Shown here in pieces: positions 33,349 through 44,892 of a stretch of 64,000 bases of DNA (position 1 is its first letter; each line of letters begins with the position of its first letter). The stretch lies in NCBI GenBank assembly GCA_951802425.1, contig OX637803.1, positions 2,294,001-2,358,000 of the forward strand, read 5' to 3'. Made by a program: the position numbers and the translations under genes. Below the pieces are notes generated by a model. That model did no database searches. It was not told where the DNA came from and saw nothing but the letters and a program-made list of their open reading frames with translations. The DNA comes from Clavaria fumosa. Its lineage: Eukaryota; Basidiomycota; Agaricomycetes; Agaricales; Clavariaceae.

Positions 33349-34738
33349 TCACCGCTTCGTTCGCTTTTTAACTTCTTCCTCTTTGCACGCATGTAACATG
33401 ATCTTGTTCGGATGATTGGGCGTCATGCCTGAGTGGCCCTTGTGCCAGTCGTACGACACCGCGTACGCGAAGATCGACCCGTTCCGGTTGAATGCCGTCG
33501 ACGTGATCGGTCCGGGTTGCGCGTCGAATGCTGGTGGGTGTGTTAGTAGTGCCACGTAGAAGAGGGTGGAGGCCCACAAACGCACCCTTTAGTCGCGTTC
33601 GCGCATCCTTGTCCCAGAAGTGTATCGTGCCATCTGACCCACACGTCGAAAGCGTGCCATGGACGGGATGGAAGGAGATATCGTTGACTGCATAGACGAG
33701 AGACTGGTCTTTGGCATTGGGCGACTGGTCTTTACGATGGCACCTGAACGAAAAGTTGCTCGAGGCGTCTTTTTCTTCGACGTATCTGAAGAAGGCTAGA
33801 CATTGTTGCTCTGCATCAAAGCAAAGAAGACCTACTGAATTGCGACGCGTCCTTCAACGCTGCCTATCGCAAACCCGCTCGAGACAGACCCAGTGGCGGG
33901 GAAACACGAAACGACGCGAGTCTGCCACTTGAGTGGCGATTGCATAGTCTGCTATGGTCAATTCTCGTAGTTATGTGATGCGCTGTGTGAGAAAAGCCCG
34001 GGGAACCCACCTTGTACGGCGTCATCGGATTATTGAGATGGAAAATTTGTACGTGCCTTTCTGCCGTGCCAACGACCATCAAGGGGTATAGCACGTCCAT
34101 AGTGTAGCACCTCTCTGGCAAAGTTACGCTCACAACGGGCGCAGGTGCGCGTAAGTCCCAATACTGATCATCCAAATGCGCGTCAGCAACCATTCCACAA
34201 GGTTACTCAAGGAACACCGAAGTCAAACCTTGAGTGTCTTGTCCCAGCTTCCCGTCGCTAGAATCCCACCTTGCACGTCGACCCACTTGACAACTTTTAT
34301 CGGGGCGTCGTGCTGCGCAACCTGCTGAGATTGGCCCGTTGTGGTGTCGAACATGCGAGCTGCGTTGTCCGCACCACCAGATAAAACTTTTGTTCCTTCC
34401 TGAGATCGCGAGTGAGTCGCATGCAGTGAAATGAACGTCACAAAATACTTTGTTCCAGCAGACGCTCAACACAGGTCCTTGGTGGGAATACATTGCCTTC
34501 CCTTGAGTCTGTCCGCTCGGCCCAACCTCGTATATCCTAACCTGCGACGATTCTCCATTTAGATTTGCCAGTATGGAGTTAAAGACGAGGATGTTACATT
34601 ATTATCCCAGCTGCCAACGGCAAGATAGTCTGCCTGGGGAGCGAACGAAATGGATGAAATAGAATCTGTCGGTGGTTCAGTGACCTCGATATCCTTGTCG
34701 GCTGTGTTTGAGATTTGGGCTGCGCCGAAGAACGACAT
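33349..34738 (-). CDS. RAE1: Rae1/Gle2 WD40 mRNA-export factor
   Basis: Seven exons: 34598-34738, 34449-34541, 34229-34399, 34011-34163, 33836-33948, 33586-33785, 33349-33530; 350 aa, full length for the family. Rae1 is a seven-bladed propeller that binds the GLEBS motif of Nup98-type nucleoporins at the nuclear pore. Visible: [18 protein letters not shown] (blade 1), [77 protein letters not shown], then HRKD...[26 protein letters not shown] and the C-terminal HPNKIMLH. All introns are GT-AG and 49-65 bp. Confidence 0.95.
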
Positions 34739-34888
34739 TTTTTAGGCAGACAGCGGTGTGCAAAGGCCAAGTAGCCACCTTAGGTCGAGACGAAGGTGGC
34801 GAGGTTGATGCTGCCTGTCACGTGTCCGCCAGCGCGTCCATTATTGACTCCATACCATCAAACCCAGCGTGTCTCTCAAACCATAATC
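34739..34888. promoter_or_regulatory. 150-bp bidirectional promoter between RAE1 and a small basic protein gene
   Basis: RAE1 starts at 34738 on the minus strand and the next gene at 34889 on the plus strand, leaving 150 bp that must drive both. It contains CACGTG at about 34819-34824 and no clear TATA box. Confidence 0.5.
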
Positions 34889-35353
34889 ATGGCTGGTGCA
34901 AATTACATGGGAGGTAAACGGTGAGCTCTGCGCTCGTAATTCCTCGCATAATCAGTACTTTTTGAACAGCTACTCAGCAATGCCGCAAAGGCGCGTTCCA
35001 AGGACAAGGTCACGCAGACGTGGAAAGGGTTTTTTGGCCGCAAAAGACTCGAAATACTCGGACAACGTCTGGCAGTCGGAAGCCGCGATGTCAAATCGCC
35101 ATTGAGCATCAGAAACTTGCAAGACGTTCTGCCTGCAATGGAATTAGCACATGCGAGACGCGTCGCGACCACAGCCGGAGGCGCTCCCAGCGATACTGAT
35201 GGTCCCTGCAACGAAAAAGTATCGGAGAGTGGTATAACGCACTCCAGGCCTCGGATCCACAAGAATTCGAAGGTCATCCAAGCATTGGATGAGTCAGAAC
35301 GTGGGATTATCCACCCTGTATGCGTGTCTCCCATTGATACTCGTCCGTGCTAG
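34889..35353 (+). CDS. Small basic protein with MGGKRNAAKAR N-terminus
   Basis: Two exons: 34889-34920 and 34978-35353; 135 aa. After splicing, the start reads MAGANYMGGKRNAAKARSKD, then KGFFGRKRLEILGQRL and a hydrophilic tail. I recognise the MGGKRNAAKAR...FFG..RL pattern from uncharacterised basidiomycete proteins. The 57-bp intron falls in an Arg codon of that motif, and splicing is needed to create it, which supports the model. The basic N-terminus suggests nucleic-acid or nuclear association, but function is unknown. Confidence 0.65.
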
Positions 35354-35686
35354 CCATGTTTGCTCGCGTTCAGGTGGACCGCATACTTTCAATGACGAAT
35401 TTCGCATGTCTTCCTAATCGTGCAACGACGTCTCTTAACTGTGATGTAGATCATAGTAAGAACAAGTTCAAACTTTCGTCAGCCTGCTACGATCTCATGA
35501 CGACATGCATATTACAGTGGTGCGCATCGAGTAACGTCTGTTGTCATTAAAAGCTTTAAATGTTCTCAGAAGAAAAATTCTCCAGAAGATGTCTCGTCTG
35601 CAAACACCAAGCCATACATTCTTACACAAGATAAGTTTTGTGTTGCCCAACAAACCCCCAAAGCGAATTATTCGAATATTTCTCCG
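35354..35686. other. Intergenic or missed 5' exon
   Basis: The frame of the next gene is open backwards from 35687 to at least 35540 (reading SQKKNSPEDVSSANTKP) without an ATG. A 5' exon spliced into this stretch is therefore possible. No other gene is visible. Confidence 0.4.
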
Positions 35687-37084
35687 ATGCCTATTGATAC
35701 CTCTCGGACCGATGAAAAAACCCACCCTCGCACTTACCGTGATTGTGGCCTCGTTTCACACACCCAATTGGACAAATTTCATGTTTCTTCGCCATATATC
35801 AGAGACATGCAAGAATATCATGGTTCTGACGATACTCTGCTGAATTTGGACTCATCTCTTCCCTACTCGAGTCCCCGCTTTCTCACTTTGGATGCCTCTG
35901 GCCCTGAAGAATTGCTGGAGCCTAATCTCATTGTCGGCTCATCAGAAGGACATTTTTCTTTCAACGCTGCCCAAGTCGATCATGCGTATCGGAATACTCC
36001 TTCGTCGCAATCAAATCAGGCCTTCTGTGGATCACCTAATCGTCTGTCTGTCTCTGGTGTGCCCTCTGATTCCTCAACTATGAAAGTGACGGCAAAACAA
36101 ACACAAGATCTCCCTCTTTCAGACAGTGTTACGGATCCTGATGATGGTACTAGTCTATCTATCGGCAACATGACCTCTGGCTGGGTCGAGGGGTGCAATT
36201 CTCCTTGCTCGTCGACACCAAGCAATTCTTTGTGCTTCCCGACCAGAATTCAACCCCCAGCGCAACCACCACAACCATTTCCCCTTTCACCGCAATATAG
36301 TGCCTCTGACTCCACTACAGCAGTGGAGCGAGATTGGAATATTCTCAATGACCCTGACCCATGGAAGAGCGTGGCGGAGATCCTCTCCCTAGAGCCCCCC
36401 AACAGGACCGATACGGAAGACGAGAACTATAGGACTTATGATAGAAGAGGAGTCGGTTACGAAGAATCCAACACACAAGACCAATTAAACGTCGCGCTAG
36501 ATAACTCACAGACTCAATGCTGTGACGCCGATCGTGAAAAATATATCTTTGTTTCCGCGGCCCTACCTACTCCCAACACGGGTATTGCACTAGCAGGACC
36601 CTACCGCATGACGCATTCTATGGAGGCAAGCAAGCTGAACTTGTGTCTTACTGGACACATCTCTACTATCAACGACCAAGGTTCTCCCATTTGTCGAGAG
36701 ATAAAGGAATCAGGTCAGGTCCACGCCGAGTATGACTGGCAGAGAATCTTGCTTGAAGTAGAAAACGAGTGTCCCATTATGGCCCCAAGTCAAGAGGCTG
36801 CACGGACATCTGAGTCTGTGCATCATGCGGAGGGGCGCGGCGATTACAGCAGTGGTGTCTTCGGCGTTTTTTCTCACTCAAACGAGGCAATTTCCGTCTT
36901 CGCTGGTCTGGAGCCCGATCTACGGCCGAACCCCCTGTCAACCTTGACATCGGCTTCAGTAACGACTTCATCTGGGTCAATAGATTTTGCACAGGCTGGA
37001 ACACCAACACCTCTTGTGGCCGCTGTTCATGGACCCTGTCTATTTCACGACGGAGGGGATTCGGCCGGATCTGATGATGAGTAA
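35687..37084 (+). CDS. Large unknown acidic, Ser/Thr/Pro-rich protein
   Basis: 465 codons in one exon, TAA at 37082. Disordered composition with PPAQPPQPFPLSPQYSAS, acidic patches (TDTEDENY, GDSAGSDDE at the end) and a possibly helical ERDWNILNDPDPWKSVAEIL. The open frame extends upstream of the first ATG, so the true N-terminus may be longer or spliced. It could be a transcriptional regulator by composition only. No family recognised. Confidence 0.55.
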   Translation: MPIDTSRTDEKTHPRTYRDCGLVSHTQLDKFHVSSPYIRDMQEYHGSDDTLLNLDSSLPYSSPRFLTLDASGPEELLEPNLIVGSSEGHFSFNAAQVDHAYRNTPSSQSNQAFCGSPNRLSVSGVPSDSSTMKVTAKQTQDLPLSDSVTDPDDGTSLSIGNMTSGWVEGCNSPCSSTPSNSLCFPTRIQPPAQPPQPFPLSPQYSASDSTTAVERDWNILNDPDPWKSVAEILSLEPPNRTDTEDENYRTYDRRGVGYEESNTQDQLNVALDNSQTQCCDADREKYIFVSAALPTPNTGIALAGPYRMTHSMEASKLNLCLTGHISTINDQGSPICREIKESGQVHAEYDWQRILLEVENECPIMAPSQEAARTSESVHHAEGRGDYSSGVFGVFSHSNEAISVFAGLEPDLRPNPLSTLTSASVTTSSGSIDFAQAGTPTPLVAAVHGPCLFHDGGDSAGSDDE

Positions 37085-37634
37085 GGAATTCTTTTATGTT
37101 GGGCATGGAAGGAAGGACCATCCCGGAGTGCGTGGCTTTGACCTGTCGCTCCGTCTTTGCGCCTCTTGGTCCATCGGCATAAGCTTTCCATAGATCAGAC
37201 GTTTAGGATATAGTCAAATCCAGCATGAATTGACCACGGCCCCAGGTTATATACAAAGTTGTGGGCGTTTCATGCCTTATCACATTGATATCGTCGTCTG
37301 ATCTGCGGCGCTTGACCTTGCGTTCTGCACCCACGATAAGGGCTGTTCGCTTCTCACCTGTGTACCATTTCGCAAAGCCGTGAGTCTCGTGACTTAGGGA
37401 TGACACACCGTTACCCGGTGATCGTTTCACTTATGCTTAATCTGGGGTTCACAGCATGGGAGGACTTGCAACAAGCGGAATCTCACCTGGACTTAGAGCG
37501 GCCTTTCATCATCAAACGTGGTGTCTGGACGCTCGTGTGCTGTGCCCTGTGCTGTGCATTTGGCTTGCCAGTGCGCGTACAGAGCACCTACGATAGAACC
37601 GATCGGACGGATTTCCTTTCGACTGCTCATCACA
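37085..37634. other. Intergenic, no firm gene
   Basis: A 75-codon minus-strand frame at 37203-37430 (HGFAKWYTGEKRTALIVGAE, then a basic KVKRRRSDDD) could be a small protein or exon but lacks support. The rest is the promoter of the Cys-rich protein gene. Confidence 0.4.
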
Positions 37635-38757
37635 ATGTTGCTGTTGCTGACCGTTCTTGGTGTATACGCCACTATTTTGCTCAGCCTGGTCCCTCATGTC
37701 CTCGCCGTCGACTGCACAACCGAATGCAACGCTTGGGATACGGATACGCAACTGTGCAATAATAGAGCTCATTGCATTTGCATTCGACCGAACGCCATGA
37801 ATGACCTCCAGCAGTGAGTTGCGCAATAATTCGATCAAATGTCTATGCCTACTACCTCTCACCAACGCATCTCCTACGCGCTCTCGCCCTTCTCTGTGTG
37901 TTCTAGATGTGCAACCTGTGATCCTGCACGCTTTACTAGTGGCGTCGCCTCTCACCTACTGGCTAGTGAGTTTGAGATATACTTCTCACCAGATAGAAGA
38001 CCACACATCTGACCTGGTTGGGCTCTCAGATTTTTCTGCGGTGTGCACTTGTAGCGAAATCTGCTCCGTTGGTCTTCAGCTCTGCCCCGACACTGACTTT
38101 GCGTGCGGTTGCTCCCAAGACTTTATCGACATTGCCTACTCGTTAGTTGCATATTTTCAATCTTTGCCCTCAGACGTCTCTCTGATTTTCTCGCGTTGCT
38201 TCCAGGTGTTATTACTGCTCCATTCCTATTCTCGATGCTTCTACCATCGCTGCTTTATTCGATGCAGTACGAAGTAAGCTGTGTTGTTAACTTTGCTTAT
38301 TCGCTCTCAATCGTTTCCTGACATGGTTTTCTGACATGTTTTTTTATGGTTTTTTAATTCTTTCTTCTTATTTGGTTTGGCCTGTCCAGGTCAGGAGAAT
38401 CAATGTAAGGATTCAGGCTACGTTGTCCATACCGACCCTGCATTCGTGACATCCGTCTTCCTTCCCGACGGGAGCCTTAAGACACGACTCGCTCCGGCAG
38501 TCCTGACCAGGACCGGCTCGAGCTACTCGGATTTCGTCACCACTGCCTCTAGTACTGTCACCACTGCCTCTAACACCATCACCACTACCTCCGATTCTGT
38601 CGCCGCCACCTCCAGTGCAAGTGGAACTGGTCTTCCCGCCGTGTCCACGACAAGCTCCGCTACGCCTCCAATTTATCGTGTCAGACTCAAGGCCACCTTG
38701 GGTTTTGGCCTCCTAGTTACCGGGCTTCTGGGTATTTGCTTTGAGATATTGTGTTGA
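37635..38757 (+). CDS. Cys-rich secreted protein with Ser/Thr stalk and C-terminal hydrophobic tail
   Basis: Five exons: 37635-37813, 37907-37965, 38030-38141, 38206-38273, 38390-38757; 261 aa. A signal peptide (LLLLTVLGVYATILLSLVPHVLA) is followed by a domain of about 14 cysteines in pairs (VDCTTECNAW, CICIRP, CATCDPARF, CTCSEICSVGLQLC, FACGCSQDF, CYYC). A Ser/Thr-rich, probably O-glycosylated stalk (TTASSTVTTASNTITT) and a hydrophobic end (GFGLLVTGLLGICFEILC) suggest a membrane or GPI-type anchor. It resembles small cell-surface Cys-rich proteins of agaricomycetes; CFEM is a possible comparison, but the spacing does not match well. A truncated paralogue lies 600 bp downstream. Confidence 0.72.
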
Positions 38758-39392
38758 CTTGAATCAGATAGTGCTGGGTAACAATATCATCACTTTTCAC
38801 ACTGCATCAACATGAATCTTTCTTGCCAGCTGCGTGAGTGTTCACACTCCGTTGATCCAGGCCAATCTGGATGCCGAGGAAAGTGAGGACAAGTATCAAA
38901 GGGACACTCCTTACCCAGAACAATGGAGATGAGGGAAAGCGGGATGTGGCGTCGGATCAGCTCTTGGACTTTGAAAACATGATTTTAGGAAAAAAGGTTT
39001 ACACACAACACGGAGAAGTCGCTTTAGATAGGTGGACTCTTGAATTTCGGCATCTCACAACGCGTTCTAAATTCTGAGTTTACTGGAGGATGGAGCGGCA
39101 CGCTCTGACCAAAGCGGATATCTGGGTCATGTGCGTGATACTATGTACAGCATGTACGTACAGCATGTGGCGGCACTTCCATCTTCTCTTTATCTTGGCC
39201 GCGCTATTGGCACTCGCTGTATTATGTAAGCCAAATGGACTTTGTGCGCTTTTACCTCGACCTCGTAGTCCAGACCCGGCGCTTCAGGGTCTGGTTATCA
39301 GTTCGTAATGATCATCTCACTCGTGACCTCGCGGCGCATGTATATAATCGATACGTCGAGGAAGGACGGCGTACCTAAGTGGCCTCATCGCG
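38758..39392. other. Spacer between the tandem Cys-rich paralogues
   Basis: Holds a 72-codon plus frame (39090-39308) with a hydrophobic middle (HLLFILAALLALAVLC), which may be a relic, and nothing else supported. Confidence 0.4.
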
Positions 39393-39742
39393 ATGCTGCT
39401 AACAGTTCTCGGGGCGTACGCGAATCTTTTCCTCGGCCTAGCCTCTCGAGTTTTCGCCGCAATCGACTGCACGGATGCGTGCGCCAAATGGAATGCTGCC
39501 TTAATTCCGTGTGGAGAAAACGAAACCATGGACACAATCTCTTGCCTTTGCAAACGCACGGGTATCATATTCGACTTCCATCAGTGAGTCATGCAATGAG
39601 TCACTTTAATGTTATCGCCCACTCCCGCTCATTGGATCCCAAACGCCCATCACGCACTTTTCCCCTCCTGTTAGATGCATATCATGTAATTCTACAATCG
39701 CTCTTATTTTTGGGTCAACTGAACCCGCAAAAGCACTTACAA
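39393..39742 (+). pseudogene. Truncated paralogue of the Cys-rich secreted protein
   Basis: Exon 1 (39393-39583) reads a signal peptide (LLTVLGAYANLFLGLASRVFA) and IDCTDACAKWNA...CLCKRTG, aligned with the gene at 37635. A 91-bp intron (93 bp in the paralogue) leads to exon 2 (39675-39742, CISCNSTIALIFGS), which ends in the same phase as its counterpart. Exactly at the intron-2 donor (GTAGGGGTG) the sequence turns into repeat DNA. Exons 3-5 are absent from the rest of the window. The gene was cut by the large transposon stack, or its 3' part lies beyond the right edge. Confidence 0.75.
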
Positions 39743-40050
39743 GTAGGGGTGTTCACCGTAACCGTATGGTACGGTCTTACGGGCTCCGTAATACGGTTGC
39801 TGTAACCGTACCGTCGGTAGCTCGACAGCTTGATTTTACAGCTGTAATTTATACGGTTATGTACGGACACCTTATAAACCTTTTCACTGGCCCCAACATG
39901 TATTCTAATACTATGGAATCAATAGATTGTGCACCTTACAGGTATTTTCTTCCCATTGTGTGGCTAAGATCTTGCATATCAATGACTGTATATGGTATAC
40001 GGTACAGTTATGCCAGTCAATCATGTTGTTTGTGTTAACCTAATGACAGC
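39743..40050. mobile_element. hAT-like terminus with self-complementary ACCGTA/TACGGT words
   Basis: It begins near TAGGGGTGTTCACCG (the TA at 39744-39745 follows CTTACAAG), a typical hAT-style terminus. About 100 bp follow in which ACCGTA, CCGTAT and TACGGT alternate and pair with each other. No opposite end was found, so it is truncated or its partner end lies outside the window. Confidence 0.4.
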
Positions 40051-40082
40051 AAGTGTAACAAAATAGAGGTACACATAATGCA

Positions 40083-41510
40083 GCAATTGCTGTGAACTAA
40101 GGTTAACCTGGAGAGCTGCAGTTCCTGTGAACAAGGTCAACCTTGGCTCAGCAGTTGCTGTATGTTAGGTCAACCTGGGGACAGCACTGGCTGCCAGTCA
40201 AGTCAACCTGGGTACAGCACTGGCTGCCAGTCAGGTCAATCTGGGTACAGCACTGGCTGCCACTCAGGTCAACCTGGGTACAGCACTGGCTGCCACTCAG
40301 GTCAACCTGGGTACAGCACTGGCTGCCAGTCAGGTCAACCTGGGTACAGCACTGGCTGCCAGTCAGGTCAACCTGGGTACAGCACTGGCTGCCAGTCAGG
40401 TCAACCTGGGTACAGCACTGGCTGCCAGTCAGGTCAACCTGGGTACAGCACTGGCTGCCAGTCAGGTCAACCTGGGTACAGCACTGGCTGCCACTCAGGT
40501 CAACCTGGATACAGCACTGGCTGCCAGTCAGGTCAACCTGGGTACAGCACTGGCTGCCAGTCAGGTCAACCTGGGTACAGCACTGGGTGTCAGGTTCACC
40601 TGGGGACAGCACTTGGGTGGTCAGTCAGGTCAACCTGGGGACAGCACTAGCTGCCAGTCAAGTCAACCTGGGGACAGCACTGGTGTCAGGTTCACCTGGG
40701 GACAGCACTTGGGTGGTCAGTCAGGTCAACCTGGGGACAGCACTAGCTGCTTGTGAGGTCAACCCAGAGACAGCACTAGCTGCCACTCAGGTCAACCTGA
40801 GTACAGCACTGGCTGGCAGTCAGGTCAACCTGAGAACAGCACTAGCTGCTTGTTAGGTCAACCTGGAGACAGCACTAGCTGGCAGTCAGGTCAACCTGAG
40901 AACAGCACTAGCTGTCAATCAGGTTAACCTAGAGACAGCACTAGCTGCCAATCAGGTTAACCCAGACAACACTAGCTGCCAGTCAGATCAACCCAGACAG
41001 CACTGGCTGCCAGTCAGGTCAACCTGGGTACAGCACTGGGTGTCAGGTTCACCTGGGGACAGCACTTGGGTGGTCAGTCAGGTCAACCTGGGGACAGCAC
41101 TAGCTGCTTGTGAGGTCAACCCAGAGACAGTACTAGCTGCCAGTCAGGTCAACCTGGAGACAGCCCTAGCTGCTGGTCAGGTTGACCTGGAGACACCCCT
41201 GGCTGGCAGTCAGGTCAACCTGAGAACAGCACTAGCTGCTTGTCAGGTCAACCTAGAGACAGCACTAGCTGGCAATCAGGTCAACCCAGAGACAGCACTA
41301 GCTGCCAGTCAGGTCAACCTGGAGACAGCACAAGCTGCCAGTCAGGTCAACCTGAGTACAGCACTGGCTGGCAGTCAGGTCAACCTGGAGACAGCACAAG
41401 CTGCCAGTCAGGTCAACCTTCACACAGCATCTGCTGGTCAGGTTAACCTATACACTGCACTTGCTGAATGTGAGGTCAACCTTTGGCACAGTCATTGCTG
41501 CATGATGTAG
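40083..41510 (+). repeat. 33-bp minisatellite array, left flank of KDZ
   Basis: About 40 copies of a 33-bp unit beginning GGTCAACCTGGGTACAGC. Central copies are nearly identical; copies toward 41.5 kb are more diverged. Because 33 is a multiple of three and the unit has few stops, long repetitive frames run through it on both strands; these are not genes. The same unit occurs in reverse orientation at 62590-63130 and 63692-64000. It ends 78 bp from the companion gene of the KDZ element. Confidence 0.9.
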
Positions 41511-41588
41511 ACATTACTAGTGATTATCAAACTGGTTGTTGTGGACATCAAAAACTTCTTTCAAATAGAGTATAAATATTCTTAGATA

Positions 41589-44283
41589 TCATTTTTTTTC
41601 GCGAACCTTCATAGCAGGTATCCTTTTTCTACAATCAAATGCATTAGAAATACTCACAGGAACAAAATAGTCAACAAACCTTTTTGATTGAACCATTTCT
41701 GAAGTGTCTCCCTCGTCACGAATCCGCTTTCTAGACCCCTGAAGGCTTTCTATGATCTGCTTTTGAACCCACAGCACATCTTTAGCCATATCTAGGAAGT
41801 CAGCATGCTGATCCAGAGCATTGATCCTCGTATACCACCAGGACAGACCCACAACAACTGTGAAGAATCCGTTAATGCTCCCCTTCCGCAATCCTTCCCA
41901 TATCTCTCCAATTTGCACCACTTGCAGCAATTTATCAGTCCCCTCTCTCCTGCGAGACTTGGGCTGCAATGATGACCACCATGACATCAAAGCCCTACCA
42001 AAAGCAGCTGGGTCATTGATATCGGGCTGCGCTTTGCGTCCGTGATTAATCCACCAACTGAGTGCCTCTGGGCGGCCCTCTTTTGAAAAGGTCACAAGCT
42101 TTCCCTGAGGTATCACAGTAGTTAGCAGAAAGGTCCAAATGACAAGAGTAACGCCTACAGTCCCTGTTGGAAACCCCAACAATCCATCCAGAACTGGGAA
42201 CAAGTATACAATCTCCTTAAATACAGACGGGCCATCTATCTTCTCAAGGTCTTGCATTTGTGATTTAATCCATGCCGGCCAGCATGCTCGTTCTTCTGGT
42301 GTTGGGGGTTGACAAGAGGGGCTATGAGATCTGAATGAGATGTTCAGAGCAGCCTCAAGATTGCTAGCTCCTGACTCAGGCTGCCCTGCGTGTTTATGCC
42401 CTCCAGCCTAAATGTGTATTAATAAAGGAATTGGAAGTGGAGAGATTACACACCTTTATGCCCTGCCCTTGACTACTCATGCTCTTGCCAGTATCCTCCG
42501 CCTGGTAATCACCTTCACGATTACCCTCCTGGACCTTGGACACCTAATCAATAAAGGAATTTCAGGGAAGCGCAGTACACACCTTTGCACCTGTCCCTTG
42601 CATTGCCTCACCAACCACCTTGTCGAGTAATTCCTTGTTCCTCACAATGTTCATGCGCTTTTCCTTTTCATAGGAGCTCTCTTCATTACTTGGAGACAGT
42701 AGATAGGGGAATGGGGGAGCTATGTCACTCTCATCTGTGGAAACTCCCTTACTAGAGTCCCATTCTCTGCCGCTTTCAGTAACACCTGTTGAATCAGAAT
42801 GGCGGCTACCCCTGCCACCTCTATGTCCTAAAGATCCATGCGAGCGGGGTTTCTTTGATGAGGATGCCGGATGACCATTCTTGGCCACAGAAGGCGTTGT
42901 GTCATTTGTCAGCTTCGCCTCGTTTGTTGGCTTCGTGTTGTCGGTCAGCTTCGCATCATTTTTTGTAAGGTGTGCGGTTCCAGGGAGTGCGCGTGCTGTG
43001 CAAACAGGTGGTACTATGACCACTCCGTAAATTAAATGGCATTGCAGAAATGTTTGGCACGCACAAAAGACCCGATGTGCAAAGGCAAGAAAAGGTTGTT
43101 GTACTGCACTTTCATAGTTCTTGAATGCTACGTTGAAGGTACTCCCAGTCACAACAGCTCTTCCAACATGGAACCTTTACAAATGGTTCATGTGAGATGG
43201 AAAGTAACAAGACAGAAATGCTGAGCAAAGAACGAACTCGTAGATAGCCATTTTACCACCCTGGGCAGGCTCAGGGCCAGCAAATAGTGCCATCCCAATG
43301 AAGCCGGTTTGCTGTTGGACCTGTTCAAGAATATTCGTCATTGCATGACCAAGTCCAGAGATCGCCCTATGAATGCCTGAGATCGAATGGAAGACGAAGA
43401 TGATAATAGCAATCACATTACCTTTGGTATCCAACAGCCTTCTTACGCCTCTCAACCTCCTCGTGGTCTACATCTTTGTCTTCGTCGGCATCCATCACAT
43501 CAGGCTCCTCGGTTTTCAGACGCCTCCTCCCAACTTCTTCCTTGATCTCCTCTGGCTCCTCTTCGTACAGTTCCTTGGTTGTTGCATTGCGAAACTGCAG
43601 AGACACAGGCCCACTCTCGCCTTATCCAACAGCCTTCTTACGCCTCTCAACCTCCTCGTGGTCTACATCTTTGTCTTCGTCGGCATCCATCACATCAGGC
43701 TCCTCGGTTTTCAGACGCCTCCTCTCAACTTCTTCCTTGATCTCCTCTGGCTCCTCTTCGTACAGTTCCTTGGTTGTTGCATTGCGAAACTGCAGAGACA
43801 CAGGCCCACTCTCGCCTCGGGCTTCCCAGCGATCTTGGATCAAATCCTTCAACTTGGATTTGTAGTAAAGCTTCGAGTACATCTGCCAGCCTGGCAACTT
43901 TTTTGGTGGCTTTCTCCCACTGAGGTCGAGGGTCTGGCGCTTTCCATCCCCACCTGAACCACTCACTCTGCTATGATTTTTCAACCATTCTTTAATTTGC
44001 TGGAATGTTTCTGTAGTGAGTCCGAAAATTCATCCATTGACTGCGTGTCACTGACCTGCATTTTCTTTTTCCGCTGCTCCGGGTCAATTCCACCCTCTGG
44101 CTCATCAGGATTGATGAGAGGCCACCTGTTGAACCATTCCTCGAATGTTTTCGCCCAAAAGTCTGAAAGTGACTGGCTAGCCTTCGCAGCCATGAAGGAC
44201 GTGATATTTGTGGTGAGCCAGCTCTTCTGCTCGTCGGTTGTCCATGCCTTCATCCCCCCCTTGTTTTTTCCAGTACTTGACAT
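41589..44283 (-). pseudogene. KDZ-associated companion gene, multi-exon, broken by a tandem duplication
   Basis: Minus-strand exons can be chained: 44283 downward (KAWTTDEQKSWLTTNITSFM, FEEWFNRWP), a basic/acidic middle (RKPPKKLPGWQMYSKLYY, EELYEEEPEEIKEEV-like), then a GHAMTNILEQVQQQTGFIGM...FAGPEPAQGGKM block. A Ser-rich linker and a C-terminal domain follow (AWIKSQMQDLEKIDGPSVF, SWWINHGRKAQPDI, KRFVDYF), ending near 41589. The pattern 'TGx...GGPxPxxGG' and 'W..(W)F....RP' recurs in uncharacterised genes next to agaricomycete transposons. A 195-bp duplication at 43429-43818 creates a TAA at 43622-43624 and disrupts it here. Role unknown; an accessory transposition protein is plausible. Exon borders are approximate. 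Confidence 0.5.
43429..43818 (-). repeat. Tandem duplication of a 195-bp exon segment
   Basis: 43429-43623 and 43624-43818 are copies of the same 195 bp with one or two differences. The length is a multiple of three, yet the junction on the coding strand reads GGA TAA, so the duplication ends the frame. The near-identity shows it is recent. Confidence 0.85.
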
Positions 44284-44892
44284 CGTGCTGCGCTGATCCC
44301 TGCTTGCTGCCTGTGGAGGCTGGCGGATTGGGGATGGGTGTCTAGCTATGTTGCAATCGCATGAAAATTTTCAGTGTTTCATCTGTAGCACATCTGTACC
44401 GTCCAGTATCTGTAGCATCCAGTATGTGAAAGTTTCATTTGGTTCATCAGGTTACCCTATATCTGCCCATTGCACCTTGTACAGTGTCCCTCCAATCTGT
44501 CTATGGTGCGATCCTTGTATGTACATCATCCCTCTGAACTCTGGGACATCCAGTTGCGTACAGGTGTGCACAGCCATTACCCAAAAAGGAATGAGTACCC
44601 AAGAAAATTCTCATGGTTTATGTAACTGCCTTATTGCGCTGCACTCTGATCACATTATTAATAAATTATAAGGCAGTGACACCCAGTAGGCAAACTGTAA
44701 CTCATGATGGAATAATATGCCTTGGGGAGTATCTGCAATAGTGATGACAGAGTAATCTACCAATAGAGTCAGTCAAACCGCTCTGTAATGCTTATGTAAG
44801 TATCCAACTGACTTATGTAAGATAGTTTTTTTAGTAAGTGCCCATAAAGGTGTAAGCGCCCATAGTACGAGTAATAATAAGGATGCTTGCAG
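44284..44892. other. Spacer inside KDZ element, no gene seen
   Basis: AT-rich, with short repeats of CATCTGTACC/GTATCTGTAGCATCC type near 44380-44430. No coding pattern found. Confidence 0.5.

Noticed and set aside
40143..41510. Long repetitive open frames on both strands (11-residue repeats such as STWVQHWLPVR)
   Set aside because: They come from a 33-bp tandem unit, which keeps all frames open when the unit lacks stops. There is no start context or non-repeat domain.
40083..41510. Regularly spaced repeats resembling a CRISPR array
   Set aside because: Units are contiguous and similar throughout with no unique spacers, and the genome is eukaryotic.
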